From Haematobia irritans (taxonomy: Eukaryota; Arthropoda; Insecta; Diptera; Muscidae): 64,000 nt of DNA. Position 1 is the first letter of the stretch, and every line of letters starts with the position of its first letter. Under the pieces are notes generated by a model. It worked only from the letters and a program-made list of their open reading frames with translations. It had not been told where the DNA came from and did no database searches. This document shows, in pieces, positions 33,689 through 44,860 of the stretch. The translations under genes were made by a program, and so were the position numbers. The DNA lies in contig NC_134397.1 of NCBI RefSeq assembly GCF_050003625.1, positions 95,707,562-95,771,561 of the forward strand, given 5' to 3'.

Positions 33689-34205
33689 CACTGAAAAAAC
33701 AGTGAACCCACCAGGAAAGATAACTTTTAATTAATTTTAGAAAATTTGGAACTTTTTTAGGAAATTTTAACTAAACGGTATTACAAGCGCTGGCATCACT
33801 CCGATATGGCAAAAATAAGTAAATATTTTTCGACAAATTCAAGAAAATTTATTAGACATAACTAAATTTATTCAGTAGTTAAAGAAAATTTTGTAGTTTT
33901 AAGACAAATCTTGGAGTTCAAAATTGCAAGAATGTCTTTAGTGAAATACGAAGTTCGCGATGGACACATTTTTGGTAAAATTTACAAATTTAAAGAAATA
34001 ATGAACTATTTTGTAAGAAATACGAAATTAGGAAATCTTTATGCTTTATTTGTGTATAACTTTTTCCCGTTTTTTAGTTCATTTAACTAACATACGCAAA
34101 AAATTATTTGACTAAAATAAACTTTTTCCAAACATAATGATTCTATGAACTAATATAAAGTTAATATGGCTTTAGTGAAATAGAGAGTTCACTTTTTTTT
34201 GAGTG
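33689..34205. mobile_element. 517 bp TIR element, AGTGAAC ends
   Basis: TA on both sides. Left CACTGAAAAAACAGTGAAC, right (reverse complement) CACTCAAAAAAAAGTGAAC: 17 of 19 positions match. AT-rich body with AAATTTA words. No ORF. Confidence 0.85.
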
Positions 34206-34207
34206 TA

Positions 34208-34799
34208 TGGAAAATACGCAGATCTCTAATGTACTATGTAAACGTAGCCAATCTAAAACAGCGGCATTGAGCATCCCTACGTATGTACCTCATCATCTAG
34301 CAACATATTCATTTGCAGTCTGCTTGAGTGGACGTATCCATACATTTATTTTCTTTTTCTTCATATTTGGCCATTCATCTTGCTCGGCCATCATTTTCTC
34401 ACCCACCTACAATGACTTTTGTTTTACTGGGCTTTTAGCTTTTGAATGAATTTTCAATTGCTAGAGATTGCAAGGACGTCTAGTGCCGTGCTGAATGGCT
34501 ATGTATTTTAATGAAGGTTATGTCGGCTACTGTGGTCCCAGGTATCGATTTGGTCCTCACTGAACAGTGACTCGATAATGAGAATTTACTAAAAATATGA
34601 ATATGTCTTAGCAGTCCCAATCGATATGAGACCATTGAAATGATTACCAGCAAACGAAAAAAAAATCTAGGGAAATTTTTAGAATACCAACTGCGAGTTT
34701 TACGATTTTTTAAGGAAAAACCAGTGAGTATTATGTAGTGTGGAACCTACAGATGACGAATACCGTCTATGAGGAATTGTCTTTCGGATATTACACCCA
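34208..34799. other. Nothing recognised
   Basis: An 80-codon plus-strand frame (34207-34449) has no family signature. No repeat seen. Confidence 0.35.
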
Positions 34800-34801
34800 T
34801 A

Positions 34802-35415
34802 CACTGAAAAAAAAGTTTCCTTGGATCCAAAGATTTTGACTTTTCCTTAAGGATTGATTCCGAGCCAAAGATGCGGGTTCTTTAGAATAAAGACATTTTT
34901 AGCGACCTATGTTGCTTTAAATCTAGGATCAATAAAATTCAAATTACGATAGAGATTCCATTTATCGAATTTTCATTCTCTTTATATTCATAAAGCTATT
35001 CAAGTACAAACAAATGACACTTTAAAAATCCAAATTATAACGGATACATCAACGTACAAAATGTTTTCTTAATACCAAAAAAATATAGATGCTAAATGCT
35101 CAAAATAAGTCTAAGCCTTTATTTGAAGCGCTTCTATCTTAAATTAAAAGATTCAATGTTTCAGTTAATTTAAGGACGATTTCTTTAAATAAAAAAATGT
35201 GTTTCTTTACATTAAGGAAAATTGGACTTAGTTCAAAGATATACGACTTTAACCGAGGAACGTAAATTTCCAAAATTTGTGTCCTATTATTAAATATAAA
35301 AAAAATTTGAAGCACAGATTATAAACTTTATCTTAATTAAACATCCATTATTTTAAATAAATTTGTCCTTAGTAATTTGTAAATTGCGCATCCTAAAATT
35401 TAGGTCTTTAATAAT
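34802..35415 (+). mobile_element. Family C2 TIR element, right end lost
   Basis: After TA comes CACTGAAAAAAAAGTTTCCT, then the C2 body to CCTAAAATTTAGGTCTTTAA, where the next C2 copy starts. The TTTTTTTCAGTG end is missing. Confidence 0.7.
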
Positions 35416-37015
35416 ACACTCAAAAAAAAGTTTACTTGGATCCAAAGATTTTGACCTTCCCTTAAGGATTTTGGTATTGATTCCGAGCCAAAGATGCGGA
35501 TTCTTTAAAATAAAGAATTTTTTTGGCGACCTATATGGCTTTAAAACTACACGGATGAAAAAGACTGTTTTTCATATGTTTGGTTATAAACATTATATGT
35601 TTGGAACACAAATTTATAAACCCAATATTTTTGAGTGCAAGCATATAATGTTCATAAACTAGCATAACATGTTTGGGATATATGTTAATATGTTAGAACA
35701 TATTATGTTTGGGACATAAAATGTTTGTAAATATAATATGTTTGGATGCAAACATATATTAATTTAGAAATAGCCTATAAACATATATGTGTTTAGTAGC
35801 TTGGAGCGCTATTTAACAGGGAGCGATATTGAATTAAGTTGGTGGTTGTTCCTTGTTATTACAAAATTAACATTTTATTTTTCCTTGGGCAATTGATCAG
35901 CTACTTCTTTGATCCTTACAAACTGTGTGGTCCGCTGTTCGAATCCCCGTCCGGCAAAAGGTAAAATTAAAATAAAAAAAAATTGAATAATTTCTTCTAC
36001 AATGTTTGTATTACAGAAAAAGGTGCTAAGAACTAAAAAATGTCGTGGAAGTGAGAAAGATGTGGGGGAATATACAATTAGGCAGAAACAAAATTTTGAG
36101 CATTCAGGTCGAAAACCTATGTTGTTAGCACCTATATTACCTGTTTATTTTCATAATTCATTATGATTGTAAATATATAAATAAATAAATAAAATTTTGA
36201 GCACAATATTGTTTGGGAGAATTTTTTTAAGCATATAATATTTTTGGGTGCAAAATGCTTCCAAACATATTATATGTTCACAAAATAACATATTGTTTTT
36301 TGGAAGACAACATTATTGAATTTGGATGCAAAAATACAAAATGTTTGGAACTTAGACTAACCAAACATATATTGTTTAGACCAATATGCTTTCAAACATA
36401 TTATATATTGGAAGAGATCATACATATAAATGTTTGGGCAATACCCAAAAATGTATATGCTTGAAGCAAAATATGTTTGGGAGTATATGTTACAGAAGCG
36501 ATTTTTTATGAGGGTGTAGGACCAATAAAATAAAAATTAGGATACAGATCGCATTTATCAAATTTTCATTCTCTTTTCGCGGTTTATTAATAAAGGTACT
36601 TACCTACAAACAAATGCCACTTTAAAAATCCAAATTATAACGGATACTTCAAAGTAAAAAATATTTTCTTAATTCCAAAACAACTTTAAACCAAAGACGA
36701 TAAATCCTCAAAATAAGTCTTGGCCTATTTTTGAAGCGTTTTTATATTAAATCTAAAATTTAAATGCTTCAGTTAGTTTAAGGACAATTTCTTTAAATCA
36801 AAAATATGTTTCTTTATTTTAAGGAAAATAAGCCTTAGTTCAAAGACATGGGACTTTAACTTTTAATGAAAAAAATTTTGAAGCAAAGATTATAAACTTT
36901 ATTTTAATTAAAATTTCATTATTTTAAAGAAATTTGTCCTTAATATTTTGTAAATTTCGCATCCTAAAATTTAGGTTGCGTAATCTTTAATATCTCGTAA
37001 ATATTTTTTTCAGTG
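35416..37015 (+). mobile_element. Family C2 TIR element interrupted by family B
   Basis: Left CACTCAAAAAAAAGTTTACT after TA. The body breaks at 35549 and resumes at 36517 (GGACCAATAAAATAAAAATT). The right end TATTTTTTTCAGTG is followed by AA instead of TA, abutting mini-me-like repeats. Confidence 0.75.
35550..36516 (+). mobile_element. Family B TIR element, full copy 1
   Basis: 967 bp inserted at a TA of the C2 element; TA is duplicated at 35548-35549 and 36517-36518. Left CACGGATGAAAAAGACTG, right (reverse complement) CACCCTCATAAAAAATCG. The middle holds a SINE2-derived piece with a B box (GTTCGAATCCCCGTCCGGC, near 35938). No transposase. Nearly identical to 61351-62326. Confidence 0.85.
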
Positions 37016-37151
37016 AACAAAAATTGGTCCATGTTGGTCCATAATTATATGTAGCACCCATATAAACCGATCCCACAGAGTTGACCTCCGGAGCCTCTTG
37101 TAGTAACAAATTTCATCCGATCCGGTTGAAATTTGGTACGTGGTGTAAGTA

Positions 37152-38086
37152 AAGGGTGATTTGTTAAGAGCTTGATAACTTTTTTTAAAAAAAAAAACGC
37201 ATAAAATTTGCAAAATCTCATCGGTTCTTTATTTGAAACGTTAGATTGGTCCATGACATTTACTTTTTGAAGATAATTTCATTTAAATGTTGACCGCGGC
37301 TGCGTCTTAGGTGGTCCATTCGGAAAGTCCAATTTTGGGCAACTTTTTCGAGCATTTCGGCCGGAATAGCCCGAATTTCTTCGGAAATGTTGTCTTCCAA
37401 AGCTGGAATAGTTGCTGGCTTATTTCTGTAGACTTTAGACTTGACGTAGCCCCACAAAAAATAGTCTAAAGGCGTCAAATCGCATGATCTTGGTGGCCAA
37501 CTTACCGGTCCATTTCTTGAGATGAATTGTTCTCCGAAGTTTTTCCTCAAAATGGCCATAGAATCGCGAGCTGTGTGGCATGTAGCGCCATCTTGTTGAA
37601 ACCACATGTCAACCAAGTTCAGTTCTTCCATTTTTGGCAACAAAAAGTTTGTTAGCATCGAACGATAGCGATCGCCATTCACCGTAACGTTGCGTCCAAC
37701 AGCATCTTTGAAAAAATACGGTCCAATGATTCCACCAGCGTACAAACCACACCAAACAGTGCATTTTTCGGGATGCATGGGCAGTTCTTGAACGGCTTCT
37801 GGTTGCTCTTCACTCCAAATGCGGCAATTTTGCTTATTTACGTAGCCATTCAACCAGAAATGAGCCTCATCGCTGAACAAAATTTGTCGATAAAAAAGCG
37901 GATTTTCTGCCAACTTTTCTAGGGCCCATTCACTGAAAATTCGACGTTGTGGCTCGTTAGTAAGTCTATTCATGATGAAATGTCAAAGCATACTGAGCAT
38001 CTTTCTCTTTGACACCATGTCTGAAATCCCACGTGATCTGTCAAATACTAATGCATGAAAATCCTAACCTCAAAAGAATCACCCTT
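37152..38086 (-). mobile_element. mariner-like element copy 3
   Basis: 935 bp with TA on both sides (37150-37151, 38087-38088) and AAGGGTGATT ends. Same internal deletion junction as copy 1. Inserted in a 153 bp unit whose sequence resumes after it. Confidence 0.95.
37260..37973 (-). CDS. mariner-like transposase, catalytic domain only (copy 3)
   Basis: 237 codons, the same as copy 1 (MNRLTNE joined to PQRRIFSEWALEK; D35, D128 and D165 present) except E144 to K (ILRKNFGEQ). The sharing of an exact deletion junction by copies 1 and 3 shows that the deleted form itself was copied, presumably moved by a full-length transposase elsewhere in the genome. The N-terminal DNA-binding region is absent. 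Confidence 0.9.
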   Translation of the reverse strand: MNRLTNEPQRRIFSEWALEKLAENPLFYRQILFSDEAHFWLNGYVNKQNCRIWSEEQPEAVQELPMHPEKCTVWCGLYAGGIIGPYFFKDAVGRNVTVNGDRYRSMLTNFLLPKMEELNLVDMWFQQDGATCHTARDSMAILRKNFGEQFISRNGPVSWPPRSCDLTPLDYFLWGYVKSKVYRNKPATIPALEDNISEEIRAIPAEMLEKVAQNWTFRMDHLRRSRGQHLNEIIFKK

Positions 38087-38559
38087 TATATAGTCTCTAA
38101 CTACCATTCAAAAATTGGTCCATATCGGTCCATAATTATATGTAGCCCCCATATAAACCAATCTACATATTTGGTTTTGGAGCCTCTTGGAGCAGCCAAT
38201 TTCATCCGATTCAGTTGAACTTTTGTATTTTGTGTAAGTTTATGGACACTTACAACCATGCGAAAAATAGTCTATATCGGTCCATAATTATATATAGCCC
38301 CTATATAAACCGATCCCCAGATTTGACCTCCGGAGCCTCTTGGAGGAGTACAATTCATCCGATTCGGTTGAAATTGGTGCATTGCGCTAGTATATGGCCG
38401 TTAACAACCATGCCAAACTTGGTCCATATCGGTCTATAGTTATATATAGCCCTCAGACAAACCGATTCCCAAACACACAAAAATTTGTCCATATCTGTTC
38501 ATATTTGTGTATAGCGACCCTCATATTCTGGCTTTGGCCTGACCGAACTTACAACCGTA

Positions 38560-38682
38560 CAGTGCACTCGCGGCAACGTGAACACCACCTAACTTGAACT
38601 ATCTTTTATTCTAGAATTCGTTGAAGTTCGCTAACATGAACTCTCTTGGTTTTATTTAGTTCATGTTACCGCGAGTGCACTG
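38560..38682. mobile_element. 123 bp pogo/Tigger-like MITE
   Basis: TA on both sides (38558-38559, 38683-38684). Ends start CAGTGCACTCGCGG on both sides; about 22 of 24 terminal bases match in inverted orientation. CAGT...ACTG termini at a TA are typical of pogo/Tc1 groups. It sits in the TATATACTTG end of the mini-me-like element. Confidence 0.85.
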
Positions 38683-38692
38683 TATATACTTG

Positions 38693-39640
38693 TTATACCC
38701 TCCACCTTAGGATGGGGGGTATATTAACTTTGTCATTCCGTTGATAACATATCGAAATATTGCTCTAAGACCCCATAAAGTATATATATTCTGGGTCGTG
38801 GTGAAATTCGGAGTCGATCTAAGCATGTCCGTCCGTCCGTCCGTCTGTTGAAATTACGCTAACATCCGAACGAAACAAGCAATCGACTTGAAACTTGGCA
38901 CAAGTAGGTGTTATTGATATAGGTCGGATGGTATTGCAAATGGGCTATATCGGTCCACTCTTACGTATAGCCCCCATATAAACGGACCCTCAGATTTGGC
39001 TTGTTGAGCCTCTAAGAAAAGCATATTTCATCCGATCTTGCTGAAATTTGGTACATGGTGTTGGTATATGGTCTCTAACAACCATGCAAAAATTGGTCTA
39101 CATCGGTCCATAATTATATATAGTCCCCATATAGACCGATCCCCAGATTTGGCTTGCGGAGCCTCAAAGAGAAGCAAATTTCATCCGATCCGGCTGAAAT
39201 TTGGTACATGGTGTTGGTATATAGTCTCTAACAATCATGCAAAAATTGGTCCACATCGGTCTATAATTATATATAGCCCCCATATAAACCGATCCCCAGA
39301 TTTGGCTTGCGGAGCCTCAAAGAGAAGGAAATTTCATCCGATCTTGCTGAAATTTGATACATGATGTTGGTATATGGTCTCTAACAACCATGCAAAAATT
39401 GGTCCACATCGGTTCATAATTATATATAGCCCCCATATAAACGATCCCCAGATTTGACCTCCGGAGCCTCTTGGAGGAGCAAAATTCATCCGATCCGGTT
39501 CAAATTTGGAACGTGGTGTTAGTATATGGCCATTAATAATCATGCCAAAATTGGTCCATATCGGTCTATAGTTATATATAGCCGATCTCCAATCACACAA
39601 AAAGTGGTCCATACCGGTTCACGGTTGCCACTCGAGCTAA
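38693..39640 (+). mobile_element. mini-me-like element, tandem with the previous one
   Basis: The head TTATACCCTCCACCTTAGGA begins where the preceding element ends. It continues with CCCCATAAAGTATATATATT, (GTCC)n at 38828-38847 and 153 bp units (AATTGGTC at 39091, 39244, 39397, variant 39549). The terminal hairpin is missing at the right. Confidence 0.8.
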
Positions 39641-39642
39641 AA

Positions 39643-39920
39643 ATAATCTACCAAAATTTTATTTCTATAGAAACTTTTGTCAAAATTTTATTCCCATAGA
39701 AAATTGTGTCAAAATTTTATTTCTATAGAAAAGTTTGTTAAAATTTTATTTCTATAGAATATTTTGTTAAAATTTCATTTCTATTGAAAATTTTGTCAAA
39801 ACTTTATTTCTATAGACATTTTTTCCAGATTTTTTTTTTCTATAGAAAATTTTGTGAAAATTTTATTTCTATAGAAAATGTTGTCAAAATTTTATTTCTA
39901 TAGAAAACCTTGTCAAACTG
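39643..39920 (+). repeat. 29 bp minisatellite
   Basis: Unit AATTTTGTCAAAATTTTATT, then TCTATAGAA. Unit starts at 39661, 39690 and 39719 show the 29 bp step; about nine units. A shorter reverse array is at 56903-57020. Confidence 0.85.
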
Positions 39921-39929
39921 AATTATATA

Positions 39930-40461
39930 CACACAAAAAAAATTTCTGATTCAATCACGAAATTAATTGATCCAATTATTTTTTTAATTGAAATGTTTTC
40001 AATATCGAAAATGATAGTATCAATCACAGTTTTAATTGGGCATAGAAAAAATCCTCGATTAAAAATTAATTGATGTCATTAGCAAATTTCAATTAATTTT
40101 TTAATTGATTCAATTAAAAATTTAATTGATTTTGAATGCAAACCCCAATTAATTTTTTATTTAAAAAGGTAACTATTTTCAATTACTTTCTGAATTGGTT
40201 TAGAGTTTTTATTTGGATTAAGAAATGTTCATCACTTTTTTTAACTGACTGACTAAGACTATTCTGAATTTGATTAAAAAGTTAATTCTATCAATTAATT
40301 TTTTAATTAAAAATTTTAAAATTTTCTATCATTGACTTAATTAACTTAATGTTTCTATCTTGATTAAAAAGTTAATTGTATCAATTAATTTATCAATTGA
40401 AAAAACATTCAACATCAATTAACTTTTTAATTGGAAATATTCTGGTGATATTTTTTCTGTG
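39930..40461. mobile_element. Family D TIR element, short copy
   Basis: 532 bp with TA on both sides. Left CACACAAAAAAAATTTCTGA, right (reverse complement) CACAGAAAAAATATCACCAG. Body of AATTGATTCAATTAAAA words. Larger relative at 46330. No ORF. Confidence 0.8.
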
Positions 40462-40463
40462 TA

Positions 40464-42323
40464 CGTATTTAATCGGTATTTTTTGATTTAATATATACCA
40501 CGTATGGACTTACTTACAATTTAGCAAAAATCATTACCATATTAACAACTCTTGTACGAAAAACTATCTGCGTTACTCGTAATTAGCATTGAATTTAGTT
40601 ATACAGTTATTGGAATTTATACCCACCTTTAGTTCATAAAATTAATAAACATTTGGAATATAGAAAATTTAGTTGGGTTGGAATTTCTTAATTTTTTTTT
40701 AATAAACTAAAAGAAAATAAGCTTTTTGTAATAGATATACGTTTATTTTAGCATCAGTTTAACAAGGGATTTTTTTTCAATTTTCGTAGTATCTAGTCAA
40801 TTTTTCTCATAATGTACTTTTTTTCCGTGTCATTACATTAGTAAATCTCAGCGTTAAGATGTGCCACATTTTGTAGGGTCTTCGTAAGCATTGCAGTATT
40901 TCGCCATTCTCATGCAGGTTGCTTTGCATTTCCCTCATATATCCCCAACTACAGCGAATGCTAAGAATATTTCGGAAGTGAGTGACACAGTATCTTTACA
41001 TTAATTCTTTGCCATAAACAAAAGGCCGAACTCAATGTGGACGTTATGAATTTTCCAATAAGTGTCGGCAACATACACTAATCTGTGGTCGGAAGTTGTC
41101 ATCTAATCAACAGCCAATCATCAGTGAGCTATATCAAAATTCCATTAGAGTCATTTTAAAAGTTTTACATACAAAAATGTCCTTTGGTGTTTGGAAATGG
41201 TCTTGCTGAATCCGAAAAATCTTTTTAAAATTTTACAAATGATGCCCAGTATAGGACTAGCATTGTGTAGTAATTGCTACCCCTCCCATTAACATCTCAT
41301 ACCCTATGGCGTTTCAGCACTTGGATATAAAAAGGAAATTGTTCCAGAGTCACTTGGAAATTGGATTTGTGCCAAAATTTTAAATTTTATATTAATGAAC
41401 TCACTCAACCAGAATTCTGTTTCATCACAAAGGCTGTGTGAGAGCTGCTCTTGATTGAATCGAAATTAATTTCTGTTATTTTTTTCTTTTTTTTACATTT
41501 GGGACATACTAATGGGTTGATCCATGAGCAAGGTTACGCTTTGGTTTCAAATATGTTGTTTAAATGTCGATCAAAAGAGAATATTTGTATTTTTTTTTTT
41601 TTTTTGAAAAATGATAAAAGGTAACAGAAGCAGATGAATGCCAAAAGCTTAGCATTAAATTGCTTCAAGCCATTTAAGTATGTACCGTTTATATTCTATG
41701 TGTGTGTGTGTGTCCAAAGGGACATGATGAAAACTCCCTGTATTAATTGTATGAAGAATACAGGGAGATATCGTAGGTTGCTTCAAAGTAGTAACCCCTA
41801 TGCAAATCATATGTCTATCAGCTCCTGAAATAAACCTAAGGAGCAATGAAGCCATTGGAAGAGTTTGAATATAGGCTGATATTGATCTATAAGCGGTTTT
41901 AAACACTTTGATATTCACAGAAAATGGACTTTGCAAAATGTGAGTTTTTCTTGTGGATATTGTGGAGCTCGGTACCCTTCAAAATATGAGATTCCCTTTA
42001 GATAAGAAGGTCGAAAGTTAGATAACTTGCGTACAAAGTTCTTCTAAAGACTGTCATCCATAATCGAATTATTTGGGATGTGGTAGCAGTTGCCGTTGGC
42101 ATGGTATCCCTAGTATTGCAATATGCCAACTAACCATTCTATCGTAAAGCTTGATATTTTTGAGGTTATAAGTACTCAGCACGTTTTGAAATACGTGCGC
42201 TTTTTGTATTCGTTACAGCAATTTACAAGATTCATCTAGCCCAAAATATGGAATTAAATTGTGAACATCTCGGTACGATTATTTTTTACAACTTTTGACA
42301 TGGATTAAAACAACACCAATGCA
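40464..42323. other. Long stretch without recognised elements
   Basis: No TE ends or tRNA boxes noticed. A (TG)n run at 41698-41713 and an 11 bp perfect hairpin (CTCCCTGTATT with AATACAGGGAG, 41734-41768) are the only structures. It may be host intergenic or intronic DNA. Confidence 0.4.
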
Positions 42324-42660
42324 TTGTTGAACTTACTTAAATTTTTGGCGATGAGACTCCTTCAAGGTCCAATATTTACCGATGCTATGGTGAATTCAAC
42401 AGAATTTCCTCAAGGTCGTCGAAAATCAGTTGTTGTTCCGGAGACCATTGATATTGTGCGTCAACTGATATTGCAAGATTTTCATGTGATCCATCGAGAC
42501 AGAGACAACCTTAGACATTAGAAAGAGAAGCCACAATTGTCAATCGCTCAAAAATAGGTTTGTGTCGATTGGTAGAATGAAAGGCTGTGCTTCGAAACAC
42601 GTCTAAACACGGACATGTAGCAATCGTAGCACTACGAAGTTTTCGTCCAAGAAACCAGGA
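42324..42660 (+). pseudogene. mariner transposase N-terminal relic
   Basis: Translation shows FPQGRRKSVVVPETIDIVRQ, then LILQDFHVIHRDRDNLRH, matching the usual mariner linker/helix-turn-helix block (REGRPKSVV..ENIDAVR.LI..D.HVTYREI). A few bases later, out of frame and with stops, comes an IAQK.VCVDW segment, normally about 50 residues further on. So: an internal deletion, stops and no ends. Not the same mariner group as the 237-codon copies. Confidence 0.7.
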
Positions 42661-43240
42661 AAACCAAAACAAGCTATTGATTTGAAACTTATCCCAAGTA
42701 GATTTTATTGATGTAGGTCGAATGGTATTGCTAATCGAACCACATTTAGGTATAGCCCCCATATAAACCGAGGAGCAAATTTCATCCGATGTGGTTGAAA
42801 TTTGGTACGAAATGTTAGTATATGCCCTCTAACAATCATGCAAAAATTCGGCCCATATAAACCGACTTCCAGATTTGGCTTGCGGAGCCTTTGGGAGGAA
42901 AAATTTCATATAAACCAATTGCCAGATTTTACTTCTTGAGCATCCTGGGAAAAAATTTCATGCGATCCGGTTAAAATCTTGTGTCAGTATATGGTTTCTG
43001 CTATTAATATATATAATTATGAACCATACCGGTTCATAATTATATATGGCCTCCATACATACCCATTTCAGTTCTGCGCCTCAGGGAGGACCATTCTACC
43101 ATTCGATACGGTAGAAATTTGGTTGTCTAAAACCGATCAATGACTGAATTGGCATACATGTATGTAATCTGGCTTTTTTTTTGTCTAACATAGACTCCAT
43201 ATGGACTAATTTACAAGATTCAGCCTGACCTAACTTACTT
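42661..43240 (+). mobile_element. mini-me-like element, headless
   Basis: Enters at AACAAGCTATTGATTTGAAA (head-proximal sequence) followed by worn 153 bp units and a degraded end GCCTGACCTAACTTACTTG. The CCATATAAACC words are intact. Confidence 0.7.
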
Positions 43241-43254
43241 GTTTTAATATCTTT

Positions 43255-43400
43255 CTATTTTACCTTTTGTCCGGACCGAGAAACAAATCACGCTCCAAAG
43301 GGTTTGTAAACAAATGTACCATTCACTGGGCTATGTCGATTTTACAATTTTCAATACAAGCAGCAATTGTCTAGCAAACAAGCAACGCAAACAACCAAGC
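43255..43400 (-). mobile_element. Worn SINE2 composite
   Basis: TTTTACCTTTTGTCCGGACC, then GAGAAACAAATCACGC, and CCATTCACTGGGCTATGTCG are SINE2 in reverse. CAAGCAACGCAAACAACCAA matches the adjoining sequence at 59230. Confidence 0.55.
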
Positions 43401-43756
43401 ATGTCATTTCATAGACCAAATTGTAGGGCACACACAAGCAGATTCAAAGGAACTTAACCAATTTATTTGTGGAAGTCAAATGCTCCCTTACTTACAAAGC
43501 ATGTACCAACTACAACTAGTAGAACATAAACAATGTTATTTTACATATATTTATGATTTTGTTTTAAGATTTGGAAAGTTTGTGTTCCTTTACTTTACTC
43601 GTAGTAAAAAGTAGTAACAGAGAGAAATATTGAAAATCATCTCATGAGAGGATTTTAAATATTTAAATATTTTTTTTTTAAATATTTAAATATTTACATT
43701 TAACAAATTTTGAACTCTGCAGAACTCTGTACAGGAACGAAAATATATTAAAAACA

Positions 43757-44460
43757 AGTAAGGAAAGTCTTAGGTTGGGCGGGGCCGACTATGTTATACC
43801 CTGCACCACTTTGTAAATCCACATTTTCGATACTATATCAAATCCGTCAAATGTGTTGGGTGCTATATATAAAGGTTTTTGTCCCAAATACATACATTTA
43901 AATCTGACTCCATCTGAACAAAATTTATAATCTATAGACTTAAAATTTAAGTCGGATAATGCCCTGGGATGGTACACTATGTTAATAAAAAATAACTTAT
44001 AATACCCTGTTCCACAGTGTGGAGCAGGGTATAAATATGGGAAATATTTTACTCGGAACCAATTTTGAGGCAACTTCGCAAAAGTGTACTTATGATTTAT
44101 CGGTCGGTAGATATGTATTAGAAACAAAAGAAAATTTGAGTCACTTTTATAAGTTTTCGACTTAACAGTGGCAATTTTATAAGGATGGATGGAATGGACT
44201 ACACTACTAATTGTACTCCTAGTGCAAAATTTCAACCAAATTGGGCTAAAACTCTGGCTTCTGGGGTCATATAAGTCTATATCGGACGAAAGATGTATAT
44301 GAGAGCTATATCACAATCTGAACGGATTTCAATCAAATTTGGCACACCTGACTATAGTACTTATTGTTCTCCTGGTGCAAAATTTCAAGCAAATTAGGGT
44401 AAAACTTTGGCTTCTGGGGCCATATAAGTCCATATAGGGCGAAAGATATATATGGGAGCT
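43757..44460 (+). mobile_element. Second Helitron/DINE-like family
   Basis: AACAAGTAAGGAAAGTCTTA, then GGTTGGGCGGGGCCGACTAT, then GTTATACCCTGCACCACTTT mark the end of a different dispersed family. The interior has two TTCTGGGGTCATATAAGTC-type units about 130 bp apart. A SINE1 is inserted at 44463. A worn scrap of the same family lies at 50345-50410. Confidence 0.6.
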
Positions 44461-44462
44461 AT

Positions 44463-44810
44463 AGGTTAGGTTAGGTTAGGTTAGGTTAGGTGGCAGACCG
44501 ATGTATCAGGCTCACTTAGACTATTCAGTCCATTGTGATACCACAGTGGTGAACTTCTCTCTTATCACTGAGTGCTGCCCGATTCCATGTTAAGCTCAAT
44601 GACAACGGACCTCCTTTTTATAGCCGAGTCCGAACGGCGTTCAACATTGTAGTGAAACCACTTAAAGAAGCTTTGAAACACTCAAAAATGTCACCAGCAT
44701 TACTGAGGGGGATAATACACCGCTGAAAAACTTTTTGGTGTTCGGTTGAAGCAGGAATCGAACCCACGACCTTGTGTATGCAAGGCGGACATGCTAACCA
44801 TTGCTCCCCA
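44463..44810 (-). mobile_element. SINE1, near full length, with pentamer tail
   Basis: The tail in reverse is four GGTTA-type units (GGTTAGGTTAGGTTAGGTTA). B box on the minus strand GGGTTCGATTCCTGC, A-box side GAGCAATGGTTAGCATG. Confidence 0.9.
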
Positions 44811-44860
44811 TTTTTGTTATCCGATGAAAATGAAAACATGAAATTCAAAACATAGAGGTA

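Larger units (their letters stand above)
37016..38692 (+). mobile_element. mini-me-like element with mariner and pogo-like insertions
   Basis: Units of the CATAAACCGATCCCC type (GACCTCCGGAGCCTCTTGGA, TTTCATCCGATCCGGTTGAA) run to a worn terminal hairpin (GGCTTTGGCCTGACCGAACT) and TATATACTTG. The head is missing because a C2 element abuts the left. The mariner at 37152 and MITE at 38560 are inserted here. Confidence 0.8.

Noticed and set aside
41734..41768. 11 bp hairpin CTCCCTGTATT / AATACAGGGAG as a terminator or miRNA
   Set aside because: The stem is short, there is no gene next to it and no T-run or mature-arm signature. Expected by chance in 64 kb.
43789..44235. 148-codon minus-strand frame
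   Set aside because: Lies wholly in the second Helitron/DINE-like family (43757-44460), which is non-coding as far as can be seen; no protein motif in the translation.
44463..44490. Interstitial telomere repeat (TTAGG)n
   Set aside because: It is the tail of SINE1, present in several copies at the same place in the element.
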